Source of the DNA: JABCPO02 sp963542845
GTDB lineage: Bacteria; Bacillota; Clostridia; TANB77; CAG-508
Direction: 5' to 3'
Assembly (NCBI GenBank): GCA_963542845.1
Contig: CAUTZA010000001.1
Span: 66,900 to 130,899, forward strand
Length of the DNA: 64,000 bases
Shown one piece after another: positions 38,937 through 49,925 of this stretch. Made by a program: the position numbers and the translations under genes. Position 1 is the first letter of the stretch; every line of letters starts with the position of its first letter. Under the pieces are notes generated by a model that saw only the letters and a list, made by a program, of their open reading frames with translations, made no database searches and had not been told where the DNA came from.

Positions 38937-40238
38937 TTAATAAGTTTTTAATCTATTAGGAATTGAATTGTAGTTAGATGCTGATGTACAACCACTAAAA
39001 ACTTCATGAGTTCTTGTTGCTGCTAATGCCTTATCTATAATACTTTGAGGTATATATGTTAGGTTAGTACAATCTTTAAAAGAAAATGCTATATTGTTTA
39101 TAATAGAAATAGTACTAAATAAGTTTTCTGGAATGCTTGTAAGATTTTTACAATTACTGAATACACCGTAAAATACTGTAGCATTTGTATTATATTTAAA
39201 CAAGTTTTCTGGAATAGTTGTAATAGAGGTACCAGAAAAAGTACTATAAAAATTTTTAAGTTTAGTGTTATATTTAAAAAGATCTTCCGGTATACTTGTT
39301 ATATTTTTACAATTTTCAAATCTTGGTGCTGTTTCAAGATTTACCCAGTTTTTTAAAAGCTCTTCAGGAATTTCTGTTATATTATTACAATCTGTAAAAC
39401 TACTAACAGAAGTAGTATTAGTTGATTTCTTACTAAATAAGTTTTTAGGTATCTTATTAAATATGGCAGAATGGTATAATACAGCTAAAAGGTCAGGCTC
39501 TGGTGCATAAATTTTATTAACACCATATAGGGTTATACCATTATTAGAAAGTGGGTCTTTACCCCAATTTAGTATATTAAAGTATGCTTTTGTAGAATCT
39601 ATTTTAACTGTAATACCGGATATATTTAGATTTGATGAAACAGATCCTACAAATTTTACAATATATTTACCAGGAGAAAATGTTTTTGTTACAGTAGGAC
39701 AAAAGCAACCAGGATAGTAAGCTTCTCCAACAGTGCCATCATCAAATTCTACTTTAACATTACCAGTATCACCGAAGTTTACTACTTCTAAGTCTGTAGT
39801 GGTACTTACATTAAGCTCTAGTATTAGTTTATCTTTATCTTCATTAGCAATGTATGGCATGTTAGAACTAGATACACTTTCTGCAAGCATTTTAAAAAGA
39901 TTATCTTTAGTATCTATTATTTCATTATTTTTATCTGTAATATTATCACCTACAACATTATATTTTGATATAAATTCGGGAGTGGTAATAGCAAGTCCTA
40001 CTTCAGGTTCTGTCAGGCCATTTTCTAAAGCTTTAGTCTTTAAGTTTAAAAAACTAAGCTTTGCAGTTTCATATAGTTCTGCTTTGGTTTGTGCTACTTT
40101 AGATTGTGTAGCCTTTATAATAAGTCCGTTTTCACCAAACGTCATTTGGATTGCGACAGCAGCTAAAAGAAGCATGATTATAATGGTTATAACAAGTGCA
40201 AGAAGTGTTATCGCATTAGTGTTTTTAAGTTTGTTCAT
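38937..40238 (-). CDS. surface protein 5 (minus strand): prepilin-like N-terminus plus about 4 LRR units
   Basis: 433 residues, the only minus-strand gene. The N-terminus (NAITLLALVITIIIMLLLAAVAIQM), stalk and IYAPEPD...IPKNLFSKK block match the other LRR proteins, with about four LRR units and the cap EVFSGCTSASNY. It has no in-frame CGG, so its uninterrupted C-terminus is an independent template for the shifted C-terminus of surface protein 6, transcribed divergently from 40437. Start ATG (40238) follows AAAGGAGAAAA on the minus strand. Confidence 0.85.
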   Translation of the reverse strand: MNKLKNTNAITLLALVITIIIMLLLAAVAIQMTFGENGLIIKATQSKVAQTKAELYETAKLSFLNLKTKALENGLTEPEVGLAITTPEFISKYNVVGDNITDKNNEIIDTKDNLFKMLAESVSSSNMPYIANEDKDKLILELNVSTTTDLEVVNFGDTGNVKVEFDDGTVGEAYYPGCFCPTVTKTFSPGKYIVKFVGSVSSNLNISGITVKIDSTKAYFNILNWGKDPLSNNGITLYGVNKIYAPEPDLLAVLYHSAIFNKIPKNLFSKKSTNTTSVSSFTDCNNITEIPEELLKNWVNLETAPRFENCKNITSIPEDLFKYNTKLKNFYSTFSGTSITTIPENLFKYNTNATVFYGVFSNCKNLTSIPENLFSTISIINNIAFSFKDCTNLTYIPQSIIDKALAATRTHEVFSGCTSASNYNSIPNRLKTY

Positions 40239-40436
40239 TTTTAATTTTCTCCTTTGTAAATTTTATTATGCATGTTTAAATATATATAATCTTATATCTT
40301 AGATAAATATATATTACACTAATGTTATATAATTATTTTGTTATTACAAATATATTAAATAAGGTGTGATAATATTTAAAAAAATTAGTTTAATAGGTAT
40401 TATATATATTGTAATAATAAAAAGAAGGGAAAGAAT
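40239..40436. promoter_or_regulatory. divergent intergenic region
   Basis: 198 bases between the start codons of surface proteins 5 (minus) and 6 (plus), so it must hold promoters in both directions. It is extremely AT-rich. The plus side has GTATTATATATATTGTAATAAT before AAGGGAAAGA, similar to the region ahead of proteins 7 and 8 (AGGTATTATATATAGTATAG). I cannot fix exact hexamers. Confidence 0.4.
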
Positions 40437-42277
40437 ATGAGCAGAATACAAAAGAAAAATGGTGTAACAATACTTGCACTAGTAATAACAATAGTAATAA
40501 TGCTACTTTTAGCAGGTGTTGTACTGCAAATGGCAATGGGGGAAAATGGGCTTGTTGCAAAATCAACACAGGCAAAAGCAAAACAGGCAAAGGCAGAATT
40601 ATATGAAAATGCTAAAATAAGTTTTTTAAACTTAAAAACAAAGGCACTAGCAGAAAATCAACCAGAACCACAAGCAGAAAAAGTACTAGAAGAGCCAGAA
40701 TTTTTAAACAAATATGATATTTCAGGTGAAAATATAGTTGATAAACATGGAAATGTTCTAGAAAGTAAAGAAAATTTAATAAATACCTTAAAGATGTTAT
40801 ATATAGAAGGAGGAGCAGTTCAAGGACAAGGAACAACTACTACAGGACCTAAAACAGTAGCAGGAGTACAAATACCACCAGCAGATCAACAAAAAATGAT
40901 TGTTAAATTAAAAGTAAGAAAAAAATCATATCTTCAATTTGGAGCTCTAGGAGACGTCTCATATAGTGTAAATAGTGGACCTATAAAAGTTGAATATGAA
41001 CACGGTCAAGAAGAAATAACAGATCTTTATCAAGGTATAGCAAAAGAATACGAACCAGGGGAATATATAATAAAATTTAGTAATATTACAAGCTTTGAAC
41101 TTGGAGAAAGTTATTTAGCAGAAGATGAAGGGGATTATGATGTAGAAATAATTCAATGGGGAACTGTAATAGATAATGATGAACAAAACTATTTTATGAT
41201 TGAAAATGTTACAGCGATATATGAACCAGAACCAGATAAAATTCAAGTAGAATATATAAAAGGGAAATTTAGAGAAATTCCAGAATGGCTATTTAGCAAA
41301 AAAGTTACAAATAGATATCTTAGCTCTTTTACTAACTGTACTAATTTAGAAAGAATTCCAGAAAACCTATTTAAAAATTGTACAAATGTAGAAGCATTCC
41401 CAGGTATATTTTCTGGGTGTACAGCTTTAAAAGAAATTCCAGAAAACTTATTTAAACATAATGTTAATATTAAATCAGTTCATTCAATATTTGACCGTTG
41501 TACTAATTTAGAAAGAATCCCAGCAAACCTATTTAAATACAACACAAATTTAGAAGAAGTTAACCGTACATTTAGAGGATGTACAAAAATAAAAGAAATT
41601 CCAGAAAACCTATTTGAAAACAATACTAAATTAAAGAAACTTACTATGGTATTTGATGGTTGTAAGGGAATAAAATCTTTACCAGAAAATCTATTTAAAA
41701 ATAATAACCAAATATATGAAATAACTTCATTATTTGCAGGATGCAGTATAGAGAGAATTCCGGAAAACTTATTTAAAAATACACCAAATATAACAACTTT
41801 TGATGGAATATTTGCAGGAAATAAGATAACAGAGATTCCAGAAAACTTATTCAAATATAATACAAATGCAATAAACTTTTATAGTACATTTAGCACTAAT
41901 AAAGAATTAAAAACAATTCCAGAAAACTTATTTAAACATAATACAAACGCTGAAGAATTTTCAGGAGTATTCGAAGGATGTAGTAATTTAGAAAGAATCC
42001 CAGAAAACTTATTCAAACATAATCCAAATGTTACAAAGTTTAATTCAATATTTAAAGAATGTACCAAATTAACAGAAATCCCAGAAAATCTGTTTGATAG
42101 TTGTAACTCAGTAGGAGATTATGATTTTGTATTTGGAGGATGTTCACGGACTTAGACACATTCCAGAAAGAATAATTGATAAGATAAAAGCACTTCGGAG
42201 AATATGTAGCTAGAGCACCATTCTATAATTGTACAGGGGCAGACAATTATGATCAATTACCAGACTATTTGCAATAA
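40437..42277 (+). CDS. surface protein 6: prepilin-like plus about 10 LRR units (two CGGN sites)
   Basis: 612 residues after C+GGA readings at 42147 and 42196 (Gly571, Gly587), both near the C-terminus. Shifted reading gives GCS, Gly, LRHIPERIIDKIKAL, Gly, EYVARAPFYNCTGADNYDQLPDYL. This aligns with the uninterrupted tail of protein 1 (GLTSIPDRIIEAAKKVKEKGGEV...MFNRCTSASNY). In frame 0 the cap is lost at 42155. The LRR units follow IPENLFKxNTNxxxFxxxFxxC. The start region has the usual prepilin-like helix (NGVTILALVITIVIMLLLAG). Confidence 0.87.
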
Positions 42278-42311
42278 TCATATAAAAGTATAATTTAATA
42301 GTAAGTAGATA

Positions 42312-42352
42312 AATAAACAGCTTGAGGTTATTTTACCTTCAAGCTGTTTATT
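42312..42352 (+). terminator. long hairpin terminator after surface protein 6
   Basis: Stem AATAAACAGCTTGA-GGT against ACCTTCAAGCTGTTTATT, 17 pairs with one bulged base, loop TATTTT. No long T-run follows, but the stem is very stable. Confidence 0.7.
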
Positions 42353-42549
42353 CCATTTCATTTCATTTCTTATAATTTCTTTAACTTTTATATTTATATT
42401 TTTATTTACATTTATATCTATATCTTTATCTTTTTTGTATCATGTTATTACAAATATATTAAATAATTATTTTAATTTTAAAAATAATATTTTAAAGGTA
42501 TTATATATAGTATAGAATAAGTAAATGAATGAAAAAGAAGAGAGGAAAT

Positions 42550-44113
42550 ATGAAAATACAAAAGAAAAGAGGTATTACACTTTTAGCACTTGTTATAACA
42601 ATAGTAATATTGTTACTTTTAGCAGGAGTAGCGATACAAATAGCAATTGGTGATAATGGACTTATTATAAAGGCTACTCAAGCTAAAGGAGCACAAGCCA
42701 AAGCAGAACTATATGACACGGTTAAATCAAGTTATTCTGCTTTAAGTTTAAGAGCAATAAGAAACGATAAGGATAAACCAAATGTAGAAGAGGTATTTAA
42801 TACAGCAGATTTTACAGATAGGTATAATATAGTAGGAGATAATATAACAGACAAGAAAGGAACTGTTATAGATACAAGGGAAAATACTATAAATGCGATA
42901 AAAGAGGTGTATCAAATACAATCATCAGAAACAGTGCAAGGACGGAAGTAAAACAGTAGCAGGTGTAGAGATAAAACCAGAAGATAGAGAAAAACTTATT
43001 GTAAAATTCAAAACAAGAGAAAGAACACAAGCATATATTAATCTAAGAGGTCCAGAAAATGAAAAGGTAAAGATAGATTATGGAAATGGTGAAAAAGGAG
43101 AAATAACAGAATTTTCGAGTGGTATATATGAAGATTATAATCCAGGAGAATATGTATTAAAGATAGAAAATGCAATAGATTTTGGTATAAATTCATATGA
43201 TACTGACCAGTGGGATTGTGAAATAATTCAATGGGGTAAGTTTATTGATGATGGTACAAATTATGTAGAATTTTATAATGTTTCAAAAGTACATGAACCA
43301 GAACCAGATAAAATACCTATTACGTATAGGAATGCAAAGTTAACAGAAATTCCGGAATGGTTATTTAGCAAGAAGACTACAAGTACTTCAATGAGTAGTT
43401 TTTATGAATGTAATAATATAACTACAATCCCAGAAAACCTATTTAAAAATTGTGTAAATGCAGAAAATTTTGTAAATACATTTGCAAGATGTTCAGGATT
43501 AAGAACAATCCCAGAAAATCTATTTAAATATAATACAAAAGTGAAAAAATTTGAAGGCATATTTAATGGATGTACTGAAATTACAAGTATCCCAGAAAAC
43601 TTATTTAAAGAAAATACTTTAGTAGAAGATTTTGGAAATGCTTTTTCAGATACGGATAAACTAGAAACAGTACCAGCAGGATTATTCAGTAGTAATCAAA
43701 ATGTGATTACATTCAATTCAACATTTAAAAATTCAGGTATAAAAGAAGTTCCAGGTGACTTGTTTAAATATAATACAAAAGCAGTAAGGTTTGATAGAAC
43801 TTTTGATTCATGCACTGAGCTTACAACAATCCACCAAGGATTATTTAGAACTAATACAGAAATGGAAAGTGGTATATATACATTCATAAAATGTAAAAAA
43901 CTAAACAGTATACCAGCAGATTTACTTCAAAATAATAATAAGCTTCAAAATATACAATTAATGTTTAGCGATTGTAAGAGTATAACATATATACCAGACC
44001 AGCTTATAGCAAGAGTAAAAAATGCTAAACAAAATGGATGCAACACATTTGAGATATTTGCAGACTGCACAGGAGCATCAAATTTAAATAGTGTTCCAAA
44101 TGATATGAGATAA
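42550..44113 (+). CDS. surface protein 7: prepilin-like plus about 7 LRR units (one CGGN site)
   Basis: 520 residues from ATG 42550 (GAGAGGA upstream), with the CGG at 42943 read as C+GGA (Gly132). The shift joins the stalk (TVQG) to Gly-SKTVAGVEIKPEDREKLIVKFK, which matches PKTVGGVTIPEEDKDKMILKLK in protein 1. In frame 0 it stops at 42951. The stalk (SSYSALSLRAIRNDKDKPNVEEVF) is shared with protein 4, while the rest is nearly identical to protein 8, suggesting a recombined mosaic. Cap: IFADCTGASNLNSVPNDMR. Confidence 0.87.
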
Positions 44114-44180
44114 TAACCTTAAGAAAAAAGAGAATAAGCAGATAGAAAAACGGTTTAAAGCTAGTACTTTAACCGTTTTT
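42860..44180 (+). repeat. long duplication, copy 1 (surface protein 7)
   Basis: From the stalk through the LRR region, stop and terminator, this segment is nearly identical to 44690-46090 in surface protein 8, including the CGG site. Copy 2 carries one additional LRR unit. Confidence 0.8.
44146..44180 (+). terminator. terminator after surface protein 7
   Basis: AAAAACGGTT(T)AAAG/CTTTAACCGTTTTT hairpin with a six-base loop and T-run. Confidence 0.85.
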
Positions 44181-44375
44181 GTACTATATAATAAAAGCTG
44201 ATGAATTTGCACTTCAAGTGTAAATCTATCCTTTTTATCTTTATTTATCTTTTTTGTATCATGTTATTACAAATACATTAAATAATATTATTTTAATTTT
44301 AAAAATGATATTTAAAAGGTATTATATATAGTATAGCATAGGTAAATGAATGAAAAAAAAGAGAGGAAAAGAAGT

Positions 44376-46023
44376 ATGGAAATACAAAAGAAAAGAGGTA
44401 TAACGCTTGTAGCATTGGTTATAACAATAATAATATTATTACTTTTAGCGGGTGTTGCAATACAGATAGCAATTGGAGAAAATGGTCTTATACCCAAATC
44501 TATAAAAGCTCAAAAAGAACAAGCAAAAGCAGAATTACATGAAACAGTTAAATTAAATTATTTAAGCTTAAATTCAAAAGCACTTGAAAATGGACAAAAT
44601 AGTCCAGCATATGAGCTTGCATTTTCAGGAACAGAGTTTTCAAATAGATATGATATTGTTGGAGATAATATTGTAGATAAAAAAGGAACTATTATAGATA
44701 CAAAGGAAAATACTATAAATGCGATAAAAGAGGTGTATCAAGTACAATCATCATTACAAACGGTGCAAGGACGGAAGTAAAACGGTAGCAGGTGTAGAGA
44801 TAAAACCAGAAGATAGAGAAAAACTTATTGTAAAATTTAAAACAAGAGAAAGAACACAAGCATATATTAATGTAAGAGGTCCAGAAAATGAAAAGGTAAA
44901 GATAGATTATGGAAATGGTGAACAAGGAGAAATAACAGAATTTCCTAGTGGTATATATGAAGATTATAATCCAGGAGAATATGTATTAAAGATAGAAAAT
45001 GCAATAGATTTTGGTATAAATTCATATGATACTGACCAGTGGGATTGTGAAATAATTCAATGGGGTAAGTTTATTGATGATGGTACAAATTATGTAGAAT
45101 TTTATAATGTTTCAAAAGTACATGAACCAGAACCAGATAAAATACCTATTACGTATAGGAATGCAAAGTTAACAGAAATTCCGGAATGGTTATTTAGCAA
45201 GAAGACTACAAGTACTTCAATGAGTAGTTTTTATGAATGTAATAATATAACTAGTATACCAGAGAACCTATTTAAAAATTGTGTAAATGCAGAAAGTTTT
45301 GTTAATACATTTGCAAGATGTTCAGGATTAAGAACAATTCCAGAAAATCTATTTAAATATAATACAAAAGTGAAGAAATTTGAAGGAACATTTAATGGAT
45401 GTACAGGACTTACTAGTATACCAGAAAACCTATTTAAACATAATAGGGAAGTTCAGAGATTTTCATTTGTATTTAGTGGATGTACAAACTTAAGCAGTGT
45501 ACCAGAAAACTTATTTAAAGAAAATGCTTTAGTAGAAGATTTTGAAAACGATTTTTCAAATACAGAAAAATTAGAACATATACCAGCAGGATTATTTAGT
45601 GGAAATCAAAATGTACGCACATTCAATTCAACATTTAAAAATTCAGGTATAAAAGAAGTTCCAGGTGACTTGTTTAAATATAATACAAAAGCAGTAAGAT
45701 TTGAAAGAACTTTTGATTCATGCAAAGAACTTACAACAATCCATCAAGGATTATTTAGAAATAATACAGAAATGGAAAATGGTATATATACATTCTTAAA
45801 ATGTGAAAAACTAAACAGTATACCAGCAGATTTACTTCAAAATAATAATAAGCTTAGAAATATACAATCAATGTTTAGCAATTGTAAGAGTATAACATAT
45901 ATACCAGACCAGCTTATAGCAAGAGTAAAAAACGCTAAACAAAATGGATGTAGCACATTTGAGATATTTGCAGACTGCACAGGAGCATCAAATTTAAGTA
46001 GTGTTCCAAATGATATGAGATAA
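44376..46023 (+). CDS. surface protein 8: prepilin-like plus about 8 LRR units (one CGGN site)
   Basis: 548 residues from ATG 44376, with the CGG at 44772 read as C+GGA (Gly133), the same position and context as in protein 7. The site therefore predates the duplication and has been kept in both copies. The stalk (LNYLSLNSKALENGQNSPAYELAF) differs from protein 7 and resembles proteins 1-3. One extra LRR unit (ENLFKHNREVQRFSFVFSGC) is present relative to protein 7. Ends with the IFADCTGASNLSSVPNDMR cap. Confidence 0.87.
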
Positions 46024-46090
46024 TAACTTAAGAAAAAAGAAAACAGACAGATAGAAAAAACGGTTTAAAGCAAGTGCTTTAGCCGTTTTT
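44690..46090 (+). repeat. long duplication, copy 2 (surface protein 8)
   Basis: Near-identical to 42860-44180 apart from one inserted LRR unit and point changes. Confidence 0.8.
46055..46090 (+). terminator. terminator after surface protein 8
   Basis: AAAAACGGTTTAAAGC/GCTTTAGCCGTTTTT hairpin, a variant of the one at 44146, with a T-run. Confidence 0.85.
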
Positions 46091-46152
46091 GTACTATATA
46101 ATAAAAGTTATAAAATATTTACAAATTATATGTAACAAATAGCTTTAAAAGG

Positions 46153-46181
46153 GTGAAAAATCAATAAAAATATGTTATAAT
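46153..46181 (+). promoter_or_regulatory. putative sigma-A promoter of the capsule operon
   Basis: GTGAAA at 46153-46158 and TATAAT at 46176-46181, 17-base spacer, 32 bases before the GTG start at 46214. Confidence 0.45.
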
Positions 46182-46213
46182 AAAGTATAAAACAGTAATT
46201 TTGGAGGAAATAC

Positions 46214-47752
46214 GTGGAAGAAAAGAAAAAAAATGGAATATTAAGTATATTTACATATATTTTTGGTGTGATAGCAATATTATTTACAATATATACAATG
46301 TATAGTATACATAAATTTAATTTGTTTAATTTTCATAATATAAGTAACTATATATATATAATGGGGATTATTGATATAATAATTATTATAATATGTATGC
46401 TTAAATTAAAAAAGATTGCAATTGTAATTTCAATATTAACAATAATTTTAAATTCTGCAGCTTTTTATGGCATACAAAGTGTAACAGGACTTTTTGAAAA
46501 GTTTAATCAAAACGCAAAATATGAGGAAATAAGAGTCAATATATATACATTAAAGGAAAACGAAAAAACAGATATATCTAGTATTATAAGAGAGATAGAA
46601 GAAGATAAAGAGCTTGTTTTAATGGCTTCTAAGAATGATGAAGAAACAGCAAAGAAAACAAAAAATAAGCTTGTAGAAGACATTGTTTTAAAAAATACTA
46701 AGCTTAGTAAAGAAAAAGTAGAAGAAAAATTAAAGCTGGAATACAAAAATACATATGTAGAAACATATAAGGATATAATCGATAAAAAACAAGAAATGAT
46801 GATATTAAACAGTGCTTATGAAGGAATCTTAGAACTTAATGATGAAAAGTATAAGGATAAGATAAAAAGTATTTATGAAACAGACTTTAAAGAAGAAATA
46901 AAAGAACTTAAGCAAGAAAAAGAAACAAATCAGGAAAATCAAAATAATCATCAAGAAAATAAGCATATATCTAAAAAAGACGGAGTATATAATATATACA
47001 TATCAGGTATAGATGTTGCAGGAAATATAGCAACAGTATCAAGATCAGATGTTAATATAATAATGACTGTAAATACAAAAACAAAGAAAATACTTCTTAC
47101 AACAACACCTAGAGATACATATTTGAAAATACCAGGAAAAGGTCAAAATCAGTATGATAAGTTAACACATGCAGGAATGTATGGAATTCAAACATCTATA
47201 GCAACACTTCAAGACCTTTATGATATGGATATTGACTATTATGTAAGATTAAACTTTACCTCTTTTATAAACATAATAAATCTTGTAGGGAATATACAAG
47301 TATATAATGACCAAGAGTTTAGAGCATATCATGGTGGATATCATATGCCAAAAGGTATGATAACACTAGATGCTAAAAAAGCATTATCATTTGTAAGAGA
47401 AAGACATCACCTAGAAAATGGTGATTATGATAGAGGGAAAAATCAGGAAAAAGTTATTGAAGCTGTAATTAAAAAAATAGCAAACATTGGAAATATAACT
47501 AAGATAAATACAATATTAGATGGAATAGCAAGTTCGATTCAAACAAATGTAAAAATGGATGAAGTTATGAAACTTGTAAACAAGGCATTAGAAGAAAAAA
47601 ATGGATATGAAATAAAATCACAAGCATTAGAAGTAAAAGAAAGATTAGATTTAGTATCATTTGCACTTGGTAAAAAAATACATATGGGAGAAGTACAAAA
47701 AGATAGTTTAAACAAAGTAAGAAATAAAATTATAGAAACAATGGGGAATTAA
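46214..47752 (+). CDS. LytR-CpsA-Psr (LCP) family protein
   Basis: 512 residues from GTG 46214 after TTGGAGGAAA. Three N-terminal membrane segments (about 8-90), a helical linker, then the LCP domain: YISGIDVAGNIATVSRSDVNIIMTVN, TTTPRDTYLKI, DKLTHAGMYG, and SFVRERHHLENGDYDRGKNQEKVIEAV. LCP enzymes transfer undecaprenyl-linked glycopolymers to peptidoglycan. It heads the surface-glycan operon and ends one base before cpsB. No in-frame CGG. Confidence 0.93.
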   Translation: MEEKKKNGILSIFTYIFGVIAILFTIYTMYSIHKFNLFNFHNISNYIYIMGIIDIIIIIICMLKLKKIAIVISILTIILNSAAFYGIQSVTGLFEKFNQNAKYEEIRVNIYTLKENEKTDISSIIREIEEDKELVLMASKNDEETAKKTKNKLVEDIVLKNTKLSKEKVEEKLKLEYKNTYVETYKDIIDKKQEMMILNSAYEGILELNDEKYKDKIKSIYETDFKEEIKELKQEKETNQENQNNHQENKHISKKDGVYNIYISGIDVAGNIATVSRSDVNIIMTVNTKTKKILLTTTPRDTYLKIPGKGQNQYDKLTHAGMYGIQTSIATLQDLYDMDIDYYVRLNFTSFINIINLVGNIQVYNDQEFRAYHGGYHMPKGMITLDAKKALSFVRERHHLENGDYDRGKNQEKVIEAVIKKIANIGNITKINTILDGIASSIQTNVKMDEVMKLVNKALEEKNGYEIKSQALEVKERLDLVSFALGKKIHMGEVQKDSLNKVRNKIIETMGN

Positions 47753-47753
47753 T

Positions 47754-48486
47754 ATGGTAGATATACATTCACATATACTTTATGGAGTAGATGATGGAGC
47801 AAAAACAATAGATGATTCTATAAAACTTATAGATGAAATGGTAGAAAGTGGAATAACAAAATTCATACTAACTCCACATAGAAGAAAAGGAATGTTTGAA
47901 GAAACAAAAGAAAAAGTAGAAGAAAATTTTGATATATTAAAAAAAGTTATAAAAGCAAGATATAGTGATGTAGAACTATATCTTCGGAAGAGAAATATAC
48001 TATACAGAAGACGTTGTAGAAAAAATAGGGACAGGAGAGCTTCATAGTTTAGCAAATAGTAGATATGTACTAATAGAATTTAAATATGGAATTCATCCAA
48101 AAGATTTAGAAAATGCAATATATAGTATAGTCTCATCAGGTAAAATACCAGTAATTGCACATATAGAAAGATATGAATGTTTAGATAAGAATATAAGACT
48201 TATAGATAAACTTATAGAACATGGAGCTAAAATACAGATAAATGCAGAAAGTATTCTAAAACCAAAACTATTTGGAGATAATCATAAAAAATACAAGCAA
48301 AGAGCAAAATATTTTTTAGAAAAAGATGTTGTAGATATTGTGTCATCAGATGCACATAATTTAGATACAAGAAAACCATATATGAAAGAAGCATATGAAA
48401 TTGTTTTAAAAAAATATGGAGAAGAAAAAACAAAATTACTTTTTGAAACAAATGCAGAAAATATAATAAGGGATGAAATATATTAA
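47754..48486 (+). CDS. protein-tyrosine phosphatase CpsB/CapC, PHP family (one CGGN site)
   Basis: 243 residues with the CGG at 47985 read as C+GGA (Gly78). PHP-domain metal motifs are visible: MVDIHSHILYGVDDGAKT, LTPHRR, then across the site DVELYL, Gly, REIYYTEDV, and later IAHIERYE and VSSDAHN. The second half, with most metal ligands, exists only in the shifted frame. It opposes the tyrosine kinase at 49217 in controlling capsule chain export. Confidence 0.93.
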
Positions 48487-48508
48487 AGAAAGATAAAAAG
48501 GAGAAAAA

Positions 48509-49217
48509 ATGGAAAATAAAGAAGATATTATAGATATAGACCCAGTGCTAATATTAAAAAGGGTATTAAAATATGCATGGGTAATAATAGCAATGGGAAT
48601 AATATTTGGAGTTACAGCATATATGTGGAGCAGTATAATGATTGTTCCTAAGTATAAGAGTAGTACAAAAGTATATGTACTTAATAATAATATGACAGAT
48701 AAAAAACTTACAACACAAGATTTCCAAGTAGGTAATTACTTACTTAAAGACTATAAGGAAATAATCCTATCTAGTAAGGTTTTAGAAAAAGTTATTGAAA
48801 AAAATGGAGTTAAAGATAATGTAGGACAGTTAAGAACAAAAATAGAAGTGAAAATACCACAAGATACACGTATACTAACAATAACAGTAGAAGATGTTAA
48901 CTCAAAAACAGCAGCAGATTTAGCAAATGCAGTAAGAGATGAAGCTTTTGAAGAAATAAAAGAAATAACAAAAGAAGAAAGTGTTAAAATATTGGAAACA
49001 GCTCAAGTTTCAAACACACCATCATCACCAGATATAAGAAAAAATACAATAATGGCAGTAGGAATAGGAATTATGCTATCACTAGGAATTGTAGTGTTAA
49101 AAGAAGTATTAGATGATAGAGTAAAAAAACAAGAAGATGTTGAAGAAGGACTTCGGAATGGTATTACTTGGAACTGTTCCACTAATAAAAACAACAAAAA
49201 GAGGAGCTAAAAGATAA
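48509..49217 (+). CDS. Wzz/CapA-type chain-length regulator (one CGGN site)
   Basis: 235 residues with the CGG at 49154 read as C+GGA (Gly216). Two membrane segments (about 23-42 and 178-198) flank the extracellular helical region. The tail reads EDVEEGL, Gly, MVLLGTVPLIKTTKR, the usual adaptor end that activates the cytoplasmic tyrosine kinase. The stop overlaps the next start (TAATG). In frame 0 the conserved tail is scrambled. Confidence 0.92.
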
Positions 49218-49925
49218 TGAAAGAAAAAATGACAGTTATTGGAAATAAGGTAGTACAAAGCAAGGTAGAAGAATACTACAATAAGATAAGAACAAATATA
49301 CAATTTAGTGGACCAAATATTAAAGTAATAGTAATAACTTCAGTACAAGAAAATGAAGGTAAAAGCTTAGTTTCACTTAATCTTGCAATATCATTTGCTA
49401 AATTAGAAAAAAGAGTATTATTACTAGATGCAGATATAAGAAATTCTGTAATGGCAGCAAGAATAAAGTTTAACAGAAAGGTAGAAGGGTTTACATCATA
49501 TTTATCAGGACAAACAAGAATAGAAGATAATATATATGAAACAGAAATAGAAAACCTACATATAATACCATCAGGTAAATATTCACCAAACCCAACAAAC
49601 TTACTACAAAACAACAGAGTTGATCTTGCACTAGAAGTATTTAGAGAATTTTATGATATAGTAATAATAGATACAGCGCCTATTGGACTTGTAATAGATG
49701 CAGCACTTCTTGCACAAAAAGCAGATGCAAGTATACTTGTTGTAGAAAGTGGAAGAACACCTAAAAAACTTGTAAGAAAAGCTAAAAGAGATCTAGAACA
49801 AACTAATACAAAATTTTTAGGAGTAATATTAAATAAGGTAAATGAAAAAGAATTAGGATATGGTGATTATGGAGCATATCGGAAACTATGGAAATGCAGA
49901 TAATGAAAATGAGGGAAAGAGATAA
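49217..49925 (+). CDS. capsular tyrosine-protein kinase, BY-kinase (one CGGN site)
   Basis: 235 residues. Walker A (VQENEGKSLVSLNLA), Walker A' (LLLDADIRN) and Walker B (DIVIIDTAP) are present. The C-terminal tyrosine cluster YGDYGAY-Gly-NYGNADN includes the CGG at 49880 (Gly222), so the last tyrosine of the cluster and the true end appear only after the shift. The cluster is the autophosphorylation site that sets polymer length. Coupled by overlap to both neighbours. Confidence 0.93.

Noticed and set aside
39733..40302. 189-codon plus-strand ORF opposite surface protein 5
   Set aside because: Antisense to a clearly real minus-strand gene; no family resemblance and no ribosome-binding site.
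42278..42549. Gene in the 272-base gap between surface proteins 6 and 7
   Set aside because: It holds the long hairpin terminator and AT-rich promoter DNA only; no ORF with a ribosome-binding site was seen.
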